From Acrocarpospora corrugata (GTDB lineage: Bacteria; Actinomycetota; Actinomycetes; Streptosporangiales; Streptosporangiaceae): a stretch of 64,000 nt of DNA. The notes under the pieces are model-generated. The model was not told where the DNA came from and ran no database searches. It saw only the letters and a program-made list of their open reading frames with translations. Below are positions 1-7,908 of the stretch, piece after piece. The stretch is from contig NZ_BLAD01000038.1 in assembly GCF_009687845.1 (NCBI RefSeq), positions 188,508-252,507 on the forward strand, given 5' to 3'. Position numbers and translations under genes: made by a program. Numbering within the stretch: the stretch's first letter is position 1; every line of letters begins with the position of its first letter.

Positions 1-245
1 ACAACGAGGCGCGCACGATCGGGGAACACTTCCGTGAGGGAACTCCGGTCATCATGAATTTGACCGAAATGGTTGACAGTGACGCGAAACGCCTTGTCGA
101 TTTTGCGGCAGGTCTCGTTTTTGGGCTACACGGCAGCATTGAACGTGTTACCAACAAGGTGTTCCTGTTGTCCCCTGCCAATGTCGAGGTGACCGCGGAG
201 GACAAGGCTCGGATCGCGGAACGCGGCTTCTTCAACCAGAGCTAG
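1..245 (+). CDS. sepF: Cell division protein SepF, C-terminal part (5' end outside window)
   Basis: SepF tethers FtsZ to the membrane and supports Z-ring assembly at the septum. The open frame is in phase from base 3 and runs unbroken to the stop at 243-245, giving about 80 residues of the conserved C-terminal SepF domain ([16 protein letters not shown], then [17 protein letters not shown] and the closing ADKARI-type helix). The ATG at 54 is internal: the SepF fold begins upstream of it, so the gene is simply cut by the window edge. yggT and divIVA follow on the same strand, the usual sepF-ylmG-divIVA order downstream of ftsZ in Gram-positive bacteria. Family assignment is firm; the N-terminal membrane-binding helix cannot be seen here. 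Confidence 0.93.
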   Translation, partial: NEARTIGEHFREGTPVIMNLTEMVDSDAKRLVDFAAGLVFGLHGSIERVTNKVFLLSPANVEVTAEDKARIAERGFFNQS

Positions 246-340
246 AGTTCCTTGTATGGACAGTGAACAGCTGAGCGGTACCCGCGGGGACCGGAGGCGG
301 CGAACCTGGCAGCGGACCAGGACGGAGGCGGGGCGCGACC

Positions 341-634
341 GTGGGGATCGTTAGCGGGATCTTGGTCTTTGCCCTGTCCCTGTACCTGGTCCTGCTGATC
401 GGCAGGATGATTTTCGAGACGGTGCAGGCGTTCGCGCGGGCCTGGCGGCCCCGGGGGCCGGTTCTGGTGCTGGCCGAGGCCACATATACGGCCACGGATC
501 CACCTCTCAAGTTCCTCCGCCGTTTCATTCCTCCCCTGAGGTTGGGTACGGTGGCCTTTGACCTAAGCTTCACAGTGCTGTTCATTGTGGTCTTGGTCTT
601 GATCCAAGTCGTGTCCGCGTTTGGTCGAGGATAG
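341..634 (+). CDS. YggT/YlmG family membrane protein
   Basis: A 97-residue protein with two hydrophobic segments, about residues 3-25 (starting MGIVSGILVFALSLYLVLL) and 70-95, joined by a polar loop containing a PPLKFLRRFIPPLRLG stretch. This is the YggT layout, and that loop motif is the family hallmark. YggT/YlmG proteins lie beside sepF and divIVA in many Gram-positive bacteria and in plastid lineages and are linked to division or nucleoid distribution, but their biochemical role is unsettled. The GTG at 341 is the most plausible start: it opens directly into the first membrane segment. A GGAGG lies at about 323-327, rather far upstream. It sits 95 bases after sepF and 44 bases before divIVA, so co-transcription is likely. 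Confidence 0.88.
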   Translation: MGIVSGILVFALSLYLVLLIGRMIFETVQAFARAWRPRGPVLVLAEATYTATDPPLKFLRRFIPPLRLGTVAFDLSFTVLFIVVLVLIQVVSAFGRG

Positions 635-678
635 GTACTTCTCTCCGGACAGACTCCAAGCGCGCCAAGGAGACCCAA

Positions 679-1602
679 ATGCCGCTGACGCCCGCAGATG
701 TGCGGAACAAGCAGTTCAGTACGACCCGGCTCAGGCCGGGCTACGACGAGGAAGAGGTGGACGCCTTCCTCGACGAGGTTGAGGCGGAACTCGACCGCCT
801 CATCCAGGAGAACGAGGAGCTTCGCGCCAAACTGGCCGAGTGCCTGCGGGGCAAGGTGCCCGGTGGCATGGGCGGCGGGATGGCGGGAGGCATGTCCGGC
901 GGCATGATGTCCGGGGGCATGCAGATGGCGCCCGCGCCGGTCGCCGAGCCCAAGCCGGAGATGATGATCCCGCAGCCGGAGCCGATGCGCCAGCCCGAGC
1001 CGGTGCGTCAGGAGCCCGTCCCCGTCGGCATGGGCCTGCCGCCCGCCGAGGACAACATGGACACCGCGGCTCGCGTTCTGGCTCTCGCTCAGCAGACGGC
1101 CGACCAGGCGATCGCGGACGCCCGCCGTGAGGCGGACGAGACCGTGACCCGGGCCCGCCGCGAGGCCGACGAGGTGCTGGGCAAGGCCCGCCGCCAGGCC
1201 GAGCAGATCATCGGCGACGCGCGCGCCCGCGCGGAGACGCTGGAACGTGACGCTCAGGAGCGGCACCGGCAGGCGATGGGGTCGCTGGTGCAGACCAGGG
1301 ACGAGCTGGAGCGCAAGGTCGAGGAGCTGCGCAGCTTCGAGCGGGAGTACCGCAGCCGCCTCAAGCTGTACCTGGAGAACCAGCTCGCCGAGCTGAACGT
1401 CTCCGCCGAGGGCAGTGGCGGCTTCCCGATCGTGGCCTCGAACCAGGGTCAGATGCCGGGGCAGGTGTCCGGTCCGCAGCAGATGGCGCATGCCATCGCG
1501 CCCGGCGGCCAGCCCATGCCCGCGCCGAACCCGTTCGGTGGCGACCCGCAGCATTCGGGCGCGTTCCAGAACCCCGAGGGACCGCACGGAGACCGCCGGT
1601 AA
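679..1602 (+). CDS. divIVA: DivIVA/Wag31 polar growth scaffold
   Basis: A 307-residue DivIVA protein. In actinobacteria (Wag31) it marks the cell pole and recruits the apical wall-synthesis machinery. Residues 1-55 form the membrane-binding N-domain (MPLTPADVRNKQFSTTRLRPGYDEEEVDAFLDEV). A glycine/methionine-rich and then proline-rich linker (about residues 58-125, repeats of GGM) separates it from a long coiled coil (about 135-235, many ADEVL/ARRQAEQI heptads). The tail is Pro/Gly/Gln-rich. AAGGAG at 667-672 is well placed before the ATG at 679. The Gly-Met linker is low-complexity and probably length-variable between strains. Assignment is secure from the N-domain, coiled coil and position after sepF-yggT. 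Confidence 0.95.
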   Translation: MPLTPADVRNKQFSTTRLRPGYDEEEVDAFLDEVEAELDRLIQENEELRAKLAECLRGKVPGGMGGGMAGGMSGGMMSGGMQMAPAPVAEPKPEMMIPQPEPMRQPEPVRQEPVPVGMGLPPAEDNMDTAARVLALAQQTADQAIADARREADETVTRARREADEVLGKARRQAEQIIGDARARAETLERDAQERHRQAMGSLVQTRDELERKVEELRSFEREYRSRLKLYLENQLAELNVSAEGSGGFPIVASNQGQMPGQVSGPQQMAHAIAPGGQPMPAPNPFGGDPQHSGAFQNPEGPHGDRR

Positions 1603-1655
1603 CATCCGTCCGGTAGAGGTTCGGTAACGCGTTCGGTAGTTCGGAGATCCCCCCA

Positions 1656-3122
1656 GTGATCCTTGTCAGTGCCGCCCTGGTCCTCGCCGCGATCGTCTTG
1701 CTGATCGCGGGTGTCGTCCTGGCACAGCCGTTCCTCGTGATGTGGTCGATCGTGGTCAGCGTGCTGTCCGCGGTCTGCCTGCTGATCGGGGCGTTGCTCA
1801 GGCGGCACGAGCTGTTCCCGGCCGGCGGGCGGTCTCAGGCCGCCACCCCCCAGCCGGTGCCGAACCAGCTGCCGCCGCAGCCCATGCACCAGCAGCCGAT
1901 GACGCAGTCGTCGCCGCAGATGGCGCACGCCGGCGGCCCCGGCTACGGCGGGGTGCCGCAGCAGCAGATGACGCAGCAGATGGTCAATCCGATGGCTAAT
2001 CCGATGGCTAATCCGATGATGGCCGCACCCGTGCCCGGTCCGGTCGCGGCTCCCATGCCGTCGGCCGCGACCCAGCAGGTCGCCTTTCCCGGGTCGGGCG
2101 CCCAGGATCAGGAGCGCCGGTCGCGTCCGCCGATTCCCCGTCCCCTGCCGGGCGGTGGACTCGGGCCGGATTCGATCGTGCTGGTCATTCCCGGGCGGAA
2201 GCGGTTCCATCTGCCCAACTGCCGTCAGCTCGCCGATCGCGAGATCGAGGAGCTGACTCTCGAAGAGGCCCGCGAGGAGGGCTTCTCGCCGTGCACCGCC
2301 TGCGTCACCGAGGGCCTCGCCCCGGTGGAGCCGGCCGAGACCGCTCCCGGGCGCGCCGGGTCGGCGGCCTCCGCCAGATCCATCGCGGACACGCCCACGG
2401 TGTCAGCCTCGGTGCCCAGCCCGCCGAGCCGGCCAAGCTCCTCGCCCAGCCCGTCCAGCTCCGAAGCAGCCGATCCCAGCCGTTTTGGTGCCGAGACTGC
2501 CGATTCCGGCCGTTTTAGTGCTGAGGCCGCAGATTCCGGCCGTTTCGGCTCCGAGGCCGTGAATTCCAGCCGTTTTGGTGCTGAAGCGGTCAATCCCACT
2601 GTGGCTGTTCCCCTGCCGTCGGCGCCACCCGTGCCGGTGGTGCCCACGCTGCCGCCCGCCTCGTCTGAATGGTCCGCCTTCTCGCGTCCCACTGCGACGC
2701 CGACTCAGGTCCCGACCCCGCCCGCGCCCGACCCCGAGCCCGCCAAGCCCGAGCCGGTGGTCGCCGAATCCGCGGCGGTCAAGGAAAAAGAGAAGCCGGA
2801 ACCTGCCGGAAGGCCGGAACCCGCCGACGCCACGGTCGAGGCCACCCGGCCCGTCCCGGCCAACGACGAAAGCCGCGACCGGGGCAGCAGCCGGGACGAA
2901 AGCCGGAATGACAGCCGGAGCGACGGCGGGAGCGACGCCAAGGCTGACAGCGGGGAGACCGCCGGGGACGACGACGTCGTTCACGTGCTGGTCGGCACCC
3001 GGCGATACCACCGGGCGGATTGCTCGCTGGTCGGCGACGACGGCACCGGAATCGAGACGATGACGAAGGCCGAAGCGGAAGCGGCCGGCCTCACCCAGTG
3101 CTCGGCCTGCGCCGACAGGTAA
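1656..3122 (+). CDS. Membrane-anchored protein with two Ada-like Cys motifs on a disordered linker
   Basis: A 488-residue protein that I cannot name. Two N-terminal membrane segments (about residues 1-23 and 28-48) are followed by a long Pro/Gln/Met- and then Ser/Pro/Glu-rich disordered region. Two similar small modules stand out: VIPGRKRFHLPNCRQL with C189, C213, C216, and VGTRRYHRADCSLVG with C456, C482, C485, the second at the extreme C-terminus. Each follows the plan [RK]-(F/Y)-H-x3-C, about 25 residues, then G-(F/L)-x-x-C-x-x-C, which resembles the metal-binding Ada/McrA-like Cys cluster (inference). Between them lie four 10-residue SRFGAEAAD-type repeats. GTG at 1656 with GGAG at 1643-1646. 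It follows divIVA by 53 bases, so a role at the cell pole is possible but unproven. Confidence 0.7.
   Translation: MILVSAALVLAAIVLLIAGVVLAQPFLVMWSIVVSVLSAVCLLIGALLRRHELFPAGGRSQAATPQPVPNQLPPQPMHQQPMTQSSPQMAHAGGPGYGGVPQQQMTQQMVNPMANPMANPMMAAPVPGPVAAPMPSAATQQVAFPGSGAQDQERRSRPPIPRPLPGGGLGPDSIVLVIPGRKRFHLPNCRQLADREIEELTLEEAREEGFSPCTACVTEGLAPVEPAETAPGRAGSAASARSIADTPTVSASVPSPPSRPSSSPSPSSSEAADPSRFGAETADSGRFSAEAADSGRFGSEAVNSSRFGAEAVNPTVAVPLPSAPPVPVVPTLPPASSEWSAFSRPTATPTQVPTPPAPDPEPAKPEPVVAESAAVKEKEKPEPAGRPEPADATVEATRPVPANDESRDRGSSRDESRNDSRSDGGSDAKADSGETAGDDDVVHVLVGTRRYHRADCSLVGDDGTGIETMTKAEAEAAGLTQCSACADR
2472..2591 (+). repeat. Four in-frame 30-bp repeats inside the preceding gene
   Basis: Four consecutive 30-base units encode ten-residue repeats of the type D-S-G-R-F-G-A-E-A-A. 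The codons keep A/T at several third positions (TTT, GGT, GAT, AAT), unlike the surrounding gene, and the units differ by a few substitutions. This is a coding minisatellite in a disordered linker and probably varies in copy number. Confidence 0.8.
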
Positions 3123-3236
3123 CGGCTCAAAGAACCCGCTGTTTCGGCTCGCGCCGACAGGTAACGGCTCAAAGAACCCGCTGTTTCGGCTCGCGCTGGT
3201 AGGTGGTGGCTCGACGAACCCGCTGCTTGGGCCCGC
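3111..3236. repeat. Three tandem 42-bp repeats spanning a stop codon
   Basis: A 42-base unit beginning GCCGACAGGTAACGGCTCAA occurs at 3111 and 3153 with no difference over the unit, and in degraded form at 3195; a fragment of a fourth starts at 3237. The first copy contains the last codons and the TAA stop of the gene ending at 3122, so the 3' end including the stop was duplicated. Readthrough of the first stop would meet the same stop 42 bases later. Confidence 0.9.
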
Positions 3237-3259
3237 GCCGATGGTAATGACTTGAACGA

Positions 3260-3295
3260 ACGAGGGCCCGGCGGAGGAATCCGCCGGGCCCTCGT
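3260..3295. terminator. Bidirectional intrinsic terminator between convergent genes
   Basis: A perfect 15-bp stem ACGAGGGCCCGGCGG / CCGCCGGGCCCTCGT encloses a six-base loop AGGAAT. It lies between the plus-strand gene ending at 3122 and ileS, whose stop is at 3304 on the minus strand. A short T-containing tract (TTTCGT) follows on the plus side. Confidence 0.85.
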
Positions 3296-3303
3296 TTCGT
3301 GGG

Positions 3304-6300
3304 TCAGACCTTGCGGAGCTGGAAGGTCAGGCCAAGTTCGGCGTCCTGGTGGATGACCAGTTCGGTGTCCAGGTCGGCCTCGGCGAAGGAGGTGGCCAGG
3401 ACCTCTTCGGCCACTGTGCCGCCACCGCCGCGCAGGGCCTCGGCCAGCTCGTCCGAGCCCGCCGCCCAGCGCAGTTCGATCCGGTCGGTGATGGACAGGC
3501 CGCTCGCCTTGCGGGCCTCCTGGACCAGCCGGACGACCTCCCGGACCAGCCCGGCCCTGCGCAGTTCCGGCGTCATCGCCAGGTCCAGCGCGACGGTCTC
3601 GCCGGTCCCGGTGTCGACCGCGCCGGTCTCCACCGCCCAGCCCGACTTGGGCTGCTCGGTCACGATCACGTCGTCCGGGCCGACCGGCACCGCGCCGAGC
3701 TCGCCGGCGTCGAGGGTGGCGACCGTACCGGACCTGAGGGTCTGGGCCAGGGCCGCCGGGTCGGCGGCGGTGATGGCGGCGGCGACCAGCTTGGTCTGGG
3801 AGCCGAACCGCCTGCCCAGCGCCCGGAAGTTGGGCTTGACGGTGAACGTCACCAGGTCAGCGGAGAAGCCCGACATGTCCTCCAGGGCCAGCACGTTCAG
3901 CTCGTCCGCGATCAGGTCGCGCAGCTCGCCGGACAGGCCCGGCCAGCCCGGGGCGCCGATCAGGGCGCGGCCGAGCGGCTGCCGGGTCTTGACCGAGGAG
4001 GACGCGCGGGCCGAGCGGCCCAGCTCGACCAGCCGCCGGACCAGCGCCATCTGCTCCGACAGCGCCGGGTCGAGCTGCTCGGGCCGCACCTCCGGCCAGG
4101 TGGCCAGGTGCACCGAGGGGGGCGCGTCGGGGCCGCGCAGCACGTCCCACACGTGGTCGGTGGTGAACGGCACCATCGGGGCCATCAGCCGGGTGACCGT
4201 CTCCAGGCACTCGTACAGGGTGGCGAAGGCGGACTCCTCGCCGGTCCAGAAGCGGCGGCGGGAGCGGCGGACGTACCAGTTGGACAGGTCGTCCAGGAAC
4301 TCGGTGATCCGGCGGCCGGCGCGGGCGGTGTCGAAGACCTCCAGGGCGGCGGTGACCTCGGCCACCGTGCGCTGGAGTTCGGCCAGGGCCCAGCGGTCGA
4401 TCAGCGGCCGGTCGCCGGCCGGGGTCCGGCCGGGCTGCCAGCCGGAGGCGTTGGCGTAGAGGGTGAAGAAGGAGGCGGTGTTCCAGTAGGTGAGCAGGAC
4501 CTTCCTGACGATCTCCTCCAGCGGGCCGTGGCCGATCCGCCGCGGCGACCAGGGCGAGCCGGAGGTGGCCATGTACCAGCGCAGCGCGTCGGCGCCGTGC
4601 TCGTCCATCAGCGGCATCGGCTGGAGCACGTTGCCCAGGTGCTTGCTCATCTTGCGGCCGTCCTCGGCCAGGATCAGGCCCAGGCAGAGCACGTTCTCGT
4701 AGGCGGAGCGGTCGAAGACGAGCGTGCCCACGGTCATCATCGAGTAGAACCAGCCGCGGGTCTGGTCGATCGCCTCGCAGATGAACTGGCCCGGGTAGGA
4801 CGCCTCGAAGACCTCCTTGTTGACGTGCGGCGCGCCCCACTGGGCGAACGGCATCGCGCCGGAGTCGTACCAGACGTCGATCACGTCGGGGACGCGGCGG
4901 GCCTCGCCGCCGCAGTCGGCGCACGGGAAGGTGACGTCGTCCACGTACGGGCGGTGCGGGTCGAGGGCGGACAGGTCACTGCCTGCGAGGGCGCCCAGTT
5001 CGGCCAGGGAGCCGACGCAGGTGACGTGGTCCTCATCGCAGGTCCACAGCGGCAGCGGGGTGCCCCAGTAGCGGGACCTGGACAGGGCCCAGTCGACGTT
5101 GTTGCGCAGCCACTCGCCGTAGCGGCCGTGCTTGATGGTCTCGGGGAACCAGTTGGTGTCTTCGTTCTCGGCGAGCAGGCGGTCCTTGATCTGGGTGGTC
5201 CTGATGTACCAAGAGGGGAGCGCGTAGTAGAGGAGCGGGGTGTGGCAGCGCCAGCAGTGCGGGTAGCTGTGGTCGAAGTGGCTGCCCCGGAACAGCAGGC
5301 CGCGCTCGCGCAAATCCGCGGTGAGGCCCTCGTCGGCGTCCTTGAAGAACTCGCCGCCGACCTGGGGCACCTCTGCCAGGAACCGGCCGTCGGGGCCGAT
5401 CGGGTTGACCACGGGCAGGCCGTAGCGCTTGCAGACGGTCAGGTCTTCCGCGCCGAACGCCGGAGCCTGATGCACCAGACCGGTGCCGTCCTCGACGGTG
5501 ACATAGTCGCCCAGCACCACGAAGTGCGCGCCGGGGATGTCGACCAGCTCGAACGGCCGCTGGTACGGCGTGTGCTCCAGCCCGGCGCCGATGAACCGCT
5601 CCCGGACCGTCCACCCCTCGCCGAGGGCCGACGCGAGCAGCGGCTCGGCCACGATGACCGGGCGCTCGCCGTCCTTCTCGGCCACCGCGTACGTCACGTC
5701 CGGGTGCACCGCGACGGCGGTGTTGGACACCAGCGTCCACGGCGTCGTCGTCCAGATCAGCAGGTCGACGCCGTCGAACCGGCCGCCGGTGACCGGCATC
5801 CGGACGTACACCGACGGGCTGGAGACGGTCTCGTACCCGCCGGGCTGGCCCAGCTCGTGGTCGGACAGGCCGGTGCCGCAGCGCGGACAGTACGGGGTGA
5901 TCCGGAAGTCCCGGAACAGCAGCCCCTTGTCCCAGATGACCTTGAGCGACCACCAGACGGCCTCCACGTACGCGGGGTCCATCGTGCGGTAGGCCTGGGA
6001 CATGTCCACCCAGTAGCCCATCCGCTCGGTCATCTCCTCGAACGCGTCCACATGGCGCAGCACCGATTCGCGGCATTTCGCGTTGAACTCCGCGATGCCG
6101 TACGACTCGATCTCGGGCTTGCCGGACAGGCCGAGCTCTTTCTCGACGGCCACCTCGACGGGCAGGCCGTGGCAGTCCCAGCCGGCCTTGCGCGGCACAT
6201 GGAAGCCGCGCATCGACTTGTACCGGGGGAAGATGTCCTTGAAGACGCGCGCCTCGACGTGGTGCACGCCGGGCATGCCGTTCGCGGTCGGGGGGCCCTC

Positions 6301-6444
6301 GTAGAAGACCCAGGACGGGCCGCCGGCGTTCTGCTCCAGCGACCGCTCGAAGACCTTGCCGTCGCGCCACCGCTCCAGCACCTCGTGTTCGAGGGCCGGC
6401 AGGTCCACCTGCGCGGGTAGCGGACGGAAAGAGTGGGAAGACAC
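3304..6444 (-). CDS. ileS: Isoleucyl-tRNA synthetase, eukaryote-like type
   Basis: Charges tRNA-Ile with isoleucine in the cytoplasm. The 1046-residue length fits the long class I IleRS. The HIGH-region motif at about residues 51-63 reads PPTANGMPGVHHV and the KMSKS loop is KMSKH at 598-602. Both resemble the eukaryote-like (type 2) IleRS branch, often mupirocin-insensitive, rather than the E. coli type (family knowledge; the drug phenotype is inferred). The CP1 editing region lies in between, and two Cys pairs (residues about 189-192 and 508-511) may bind zinc. GTG start at 6444 follows GGAGG by four bases; that SD sits in the sequester hairpin of the T-box leader upstream. ileS faces its neighbours on both sides, convergent with the divIVA cluster and divergent from the dksA-like gene. 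Confidence 0.97.
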   Translation of the reverse strand: MSSHSFRPLPAQVDLPALEHEVLERWRDGKVFERSLEQNAGGPSWVFYEGPPTANGMPGVHHVEARVFKDIFPRYKSMRGFHVPRKAGWDCHGLPVEVAVEKELGLSGKPEIESYGIAEFNAKCRESVLRHVDAFEEMTERMGYWVDMSQAYRTMDPAYVEAVWWSLKVIWDKGLLFRDFRITPYCPRCGTGLSDHELGQPGGYETVSSPSVYVRMPVTGGRFDGVDLLIWTTTPWTLVSNTAVAVHPDVTYAVAEKDGERPVIVAEPLLASALGEGWTVRERFIGAGLEHTPYQRPFELVDIPGAHFVVLGDYVTVEDGTGLVHQAPAFGAEDLTVCKRYGLPVVNPIGPDGRFLAEVPQVGGEFFKDADEGLTADLRERGLLFRGSHFDHSYPHCWRCHTPLLYYALPSWYIRTTQIKDRLLAENEDTNWFPETIKHGRYGEWLRNNVDWALSRSRYWGTPLPLWTCDEDHVTCVGSLAELGALAGSDLSALDPHRPYVDDVTFPCADCGGEARRVPDVIDVWYDSGAMPFAQWGAPHVNKEVFEASYPGQFICEAIDQTRGWFYSMMTVGTLVFDRSAYENVLCLGLILAEDGRKMSKHLGNVLQPMPLMDEHGADALRWYMATSGSPWSPRRIGHGPLEEIVRKVLLTYWNTASFFTLYANASGWQPGRTPAGDRPLIDRWALAELQRTVAEVTAALEVFDTARAGRRITEFLDDLSNWYVRRSRRRFWTGEESAFATLYECLETVTRLMAPMVPFTTDHVWDVLRGPDAPPSVHLATWPEVRPEQLDPALSEQMALVRRLVELGRSARASSSVKTRQPLGRALIGAPGWPGLSGELRDLIADELNVLALEDMSGFSADLVTFTVKPNFRALGRRFGSQTKLVAAAITAADPAALAQTLRSGTVATLDAGELGAVPVGPDDVIVTEQPKSGWAVETGAVDTGTGETVALDLAMTPELRRAGLVREVVRLVQEARKASGLSITDRIELRWAAGSDELAEALRGGGGTVAEEVLATSFAEADLDTELVIHQDAELGLTFQLRKV

Positions 6445-6449
6445 CGGAC

Positions 6450-6695
6450 CTCCACGCTGATTCGACAGGGCGTGGAGGGACGAAGCCGGGGTCGGCTCCG
6501 CGGTACCACCCTCCTTGGCCGCCCTCGCGGGGGCCCACTTGATTCAGTCGCGGCCGGGTCTACTGGGCCTCTACCAGAGGTAAAGCCGTTCTTCCGGCGG
6601 CTCCGGGGTGATCTTCCCCCCGCTACTCGCCCCGGGCTCGCACCGTCCCCGGGTCGCTCCTGCGAGTGGGTGCGGAGGTACTCGTCCCATCAACG
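6450..6695 (-). promoter_or_regulatory. Translational T-box riboswitch of ileS
   Basis: Read on the minus strand, the leader carries AAGGAGGGTGGTACCGCGG (complement of about 6498-6516), the T-box consensus that pairs with the tRNA acceptor end. Upstream, a short GC-rich stem loop displays GAAGATCACC, placing an AUC isoleucine specifier at 6610-6612. Downstream, CCTCCACG and CGTGGAGG form an 8-bp hairpin whose 3' arm contains the ileS Shine-Dalgarno. Uncharged tRNA-Ile binding should free the SD, so control is at translation, as known for the short-stem-I ileS T-boxes of actinobacteria. No U-run terminator is present. The T-box and sequester elements are read directly; exact boundaries and specifier loop are inferred. 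Confidence 0.9.
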
Positions 6696-6871
6696 CCTTG
6701 CAGACCTCACGATAACGCAGAGACAGGCCCCGGGCTTCCCGATAACCGCGCCCGTATTCGGGTAGCAACGGCGGAACACGGGACGGGGTGCGGTTGTTCA
6801 GGATGTACCCGGCATAGGGGGAGGAGCATTCCGACCCTGGTACGGATGGCGTAAATGCATCGGCGAGTCGA

Positions 6872-6900
6872 TTGCCGCGCTCCAATCCGCCACCTATGCT
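6872..6900 (+). promoter_or_regulatory. Putative sigma-70-type promoter of the dksA-like gene
   Basis: TTGCCG at 6872-6877 and TATGCT at 6895-6900 are separated by 17 bases. Transcription would start near 6907, about 30 bases before the ATG at 6938, leaving room for the GGGGAGG ribosome site. The rest of the 6700-6937 gap shows two TTATCG boxes on the minus strand that could serve ileS, but no gene. Confidence 0.55.
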
Positions 6901-6937
6901 GCCCGGACTGCTTGATCACTGTTCATGGGGAGGCCAC

Positions 6938-7378
6938 ATGGCCACGCGCGCGGCTAAGAGCGCCATCACGGGGAACTCCGTTTCCGGGGGTTCCGCCACG
7001 GGGGGTTCTGTCACTGACGACATCTGGTCCGCCCACGAGCTCGCCGACGTACGCGAGCGGTTGCTGGCGGAAATCGACGAATTGCACACCGAGATTCTGC
7101 GGGCCGAGACCGAACTCGCGGCCGGCAACGCCAGCGAGGGAGCGGGCGACGACCCGGCCGACGCCGGGGCCAAGACCTATGAGCGCGAACGTGAGATCGC
7201 CCTTACCCTGAATGCGCGCGATGTGCTCGCGCAGAACGAGCGGGCGATCGCCCGCATCGACGCAGGGACGTATGGAGTGTGCGAATCGTGCCAACGGCCG
7301 ATCGGCAAGGAACGCCTGCAGGCGTTCCCGAGGGCGACGCTGTGCGTGGCGTGCAAGCAGCGGGAGGAACGCCGCTGA
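6938..7378 (+). CDS. TraR/DksA-type zinc-finger protein
   Basis: A 146-residue protein with the DksA/TraR C4 zinc finger at the C-terminus: C115-x2-C118 and C136-x2-C139 in the context YGVCESCQRPIG and TLCVACKQ. A coiled-coil segment precedes it (about residues 30-75, ELADVRERLLAEIDELHTEI). Proteins of this family enter the RNA polymerase secondary channel or act as general stress-type regulators; in actinobacteria the exact role is often unknown. The first 25 residues are Ser/Gly/Thr-rich. I chose ATG 6938 because GGGGAGG sits five bases upstream and an upstream in-frame ATG at 6872 would overlap the promoter. lspA overlaps or abuts its end, as in the conserved dksA-lspA-rluD order of related genomes. 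Confidence 0.9.
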   Translation: MATRAAKSAITGNSVSGGSATGGSVTDDIWSAHELADVRERLLAEIDELHTEILRAETELAAGNASEGAGDDPADAGAKTYEREREIALTLNARDVLAQNERAIARIDAGTYGVCESCQRPIGKERLQAFPRATLCVACKQREERR

Positions 7379-7908
7379 GTGACGCAGCCGGGGAGGTTCG
7401 GGCGCGGCGGGTCGGCTTGCTGGCCGCCGTGGCCGTCCTCATCTATGTGTTCGATCTTGTCACCAAGTATCTGGTGGTCGAGCACCTGGAGAACGGGCCG
7501 CCGGTCGTGGTCGTGCCGGGCGCACTGGTGATCAACGTGATCCGGAATCCGGGGGCCGCGTTCAGCATCGGCACCGGGATGACGATCATTTTCACGATCA
7601 TCGCCTCGGTGGTGGTGATCGCGATCATCAGGACCGCGCGGCAGTTGCGCAGCCTGCCCTGGGGGATCACCCTCGGGCTGCTGCTCGGCGGCGCGTTCGG
7701 GAACCTGACCGACCGCATCTTCCGGGCGCCCGCGCCGTTCCAGGGCCATGTGGTGGACTTCGTGCAGGTGTTCCCCGCGACCGGGTTCCCGATCTTCAAT
7801 GTGGCCGACTCGTCGATCGTCTGCGGCGGCATCCTGGCGGTCTTCCTGGCCTGGCGCGGTTACCAGATCGACGGCTCGCGGGAGACGGAGGCGCGGAAGG
7901 ATGGCTGA
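7351..7908 (+). CDS. lspA: Lipoprotein signal peptidase (signal peptidase II)
   Basis: Removes signal peptides from diacylglyceryl-modified prolipoproteins in the membrane. Four hydrophobic segments and both catalytic Asp boxes are present: NPGAAFS after the second segment, GNLTDRIF, and [11 protein letters not shown] near the C-terminus. Length (about 177-185 residues) is normal. The start is uncertain. GTG 7351 lies inside the previous gene. A CTG at 7375 has a better-placed GGAGGA (7363-7368) and also overlaps the upstream stop. The frame is open further upstream, but only within the zinc-finger gene. rluD overlaps the end by eight bases. Its substrate-making partner lgt is also in this window at 61.2 kb. 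Confidence 0.92.
   Translation: MQAAGGTPLSDAAGEVRARRVGLLAAVAVLIYVFDLVTKYLVVEHLENGPPVVVVPGALVINVIRNPGAAFSIGTGMTIIFTIIASVVVIAIIRTARQLRSLPWGITLGLLLGGAFGNLTDRIFRAPAPFQGHVVDFVQVFPATGFPIFNVADSSIVCGGILAVFLAWRGYQIDGSRETEARKDG

Noticed and set aside
3349..6420. A 1000-residue plus-strand frame opposite ileS
   Set aside because: High-GC antisense artefact; the minus strand encodes clear IleRS motifs and a T-box leader.
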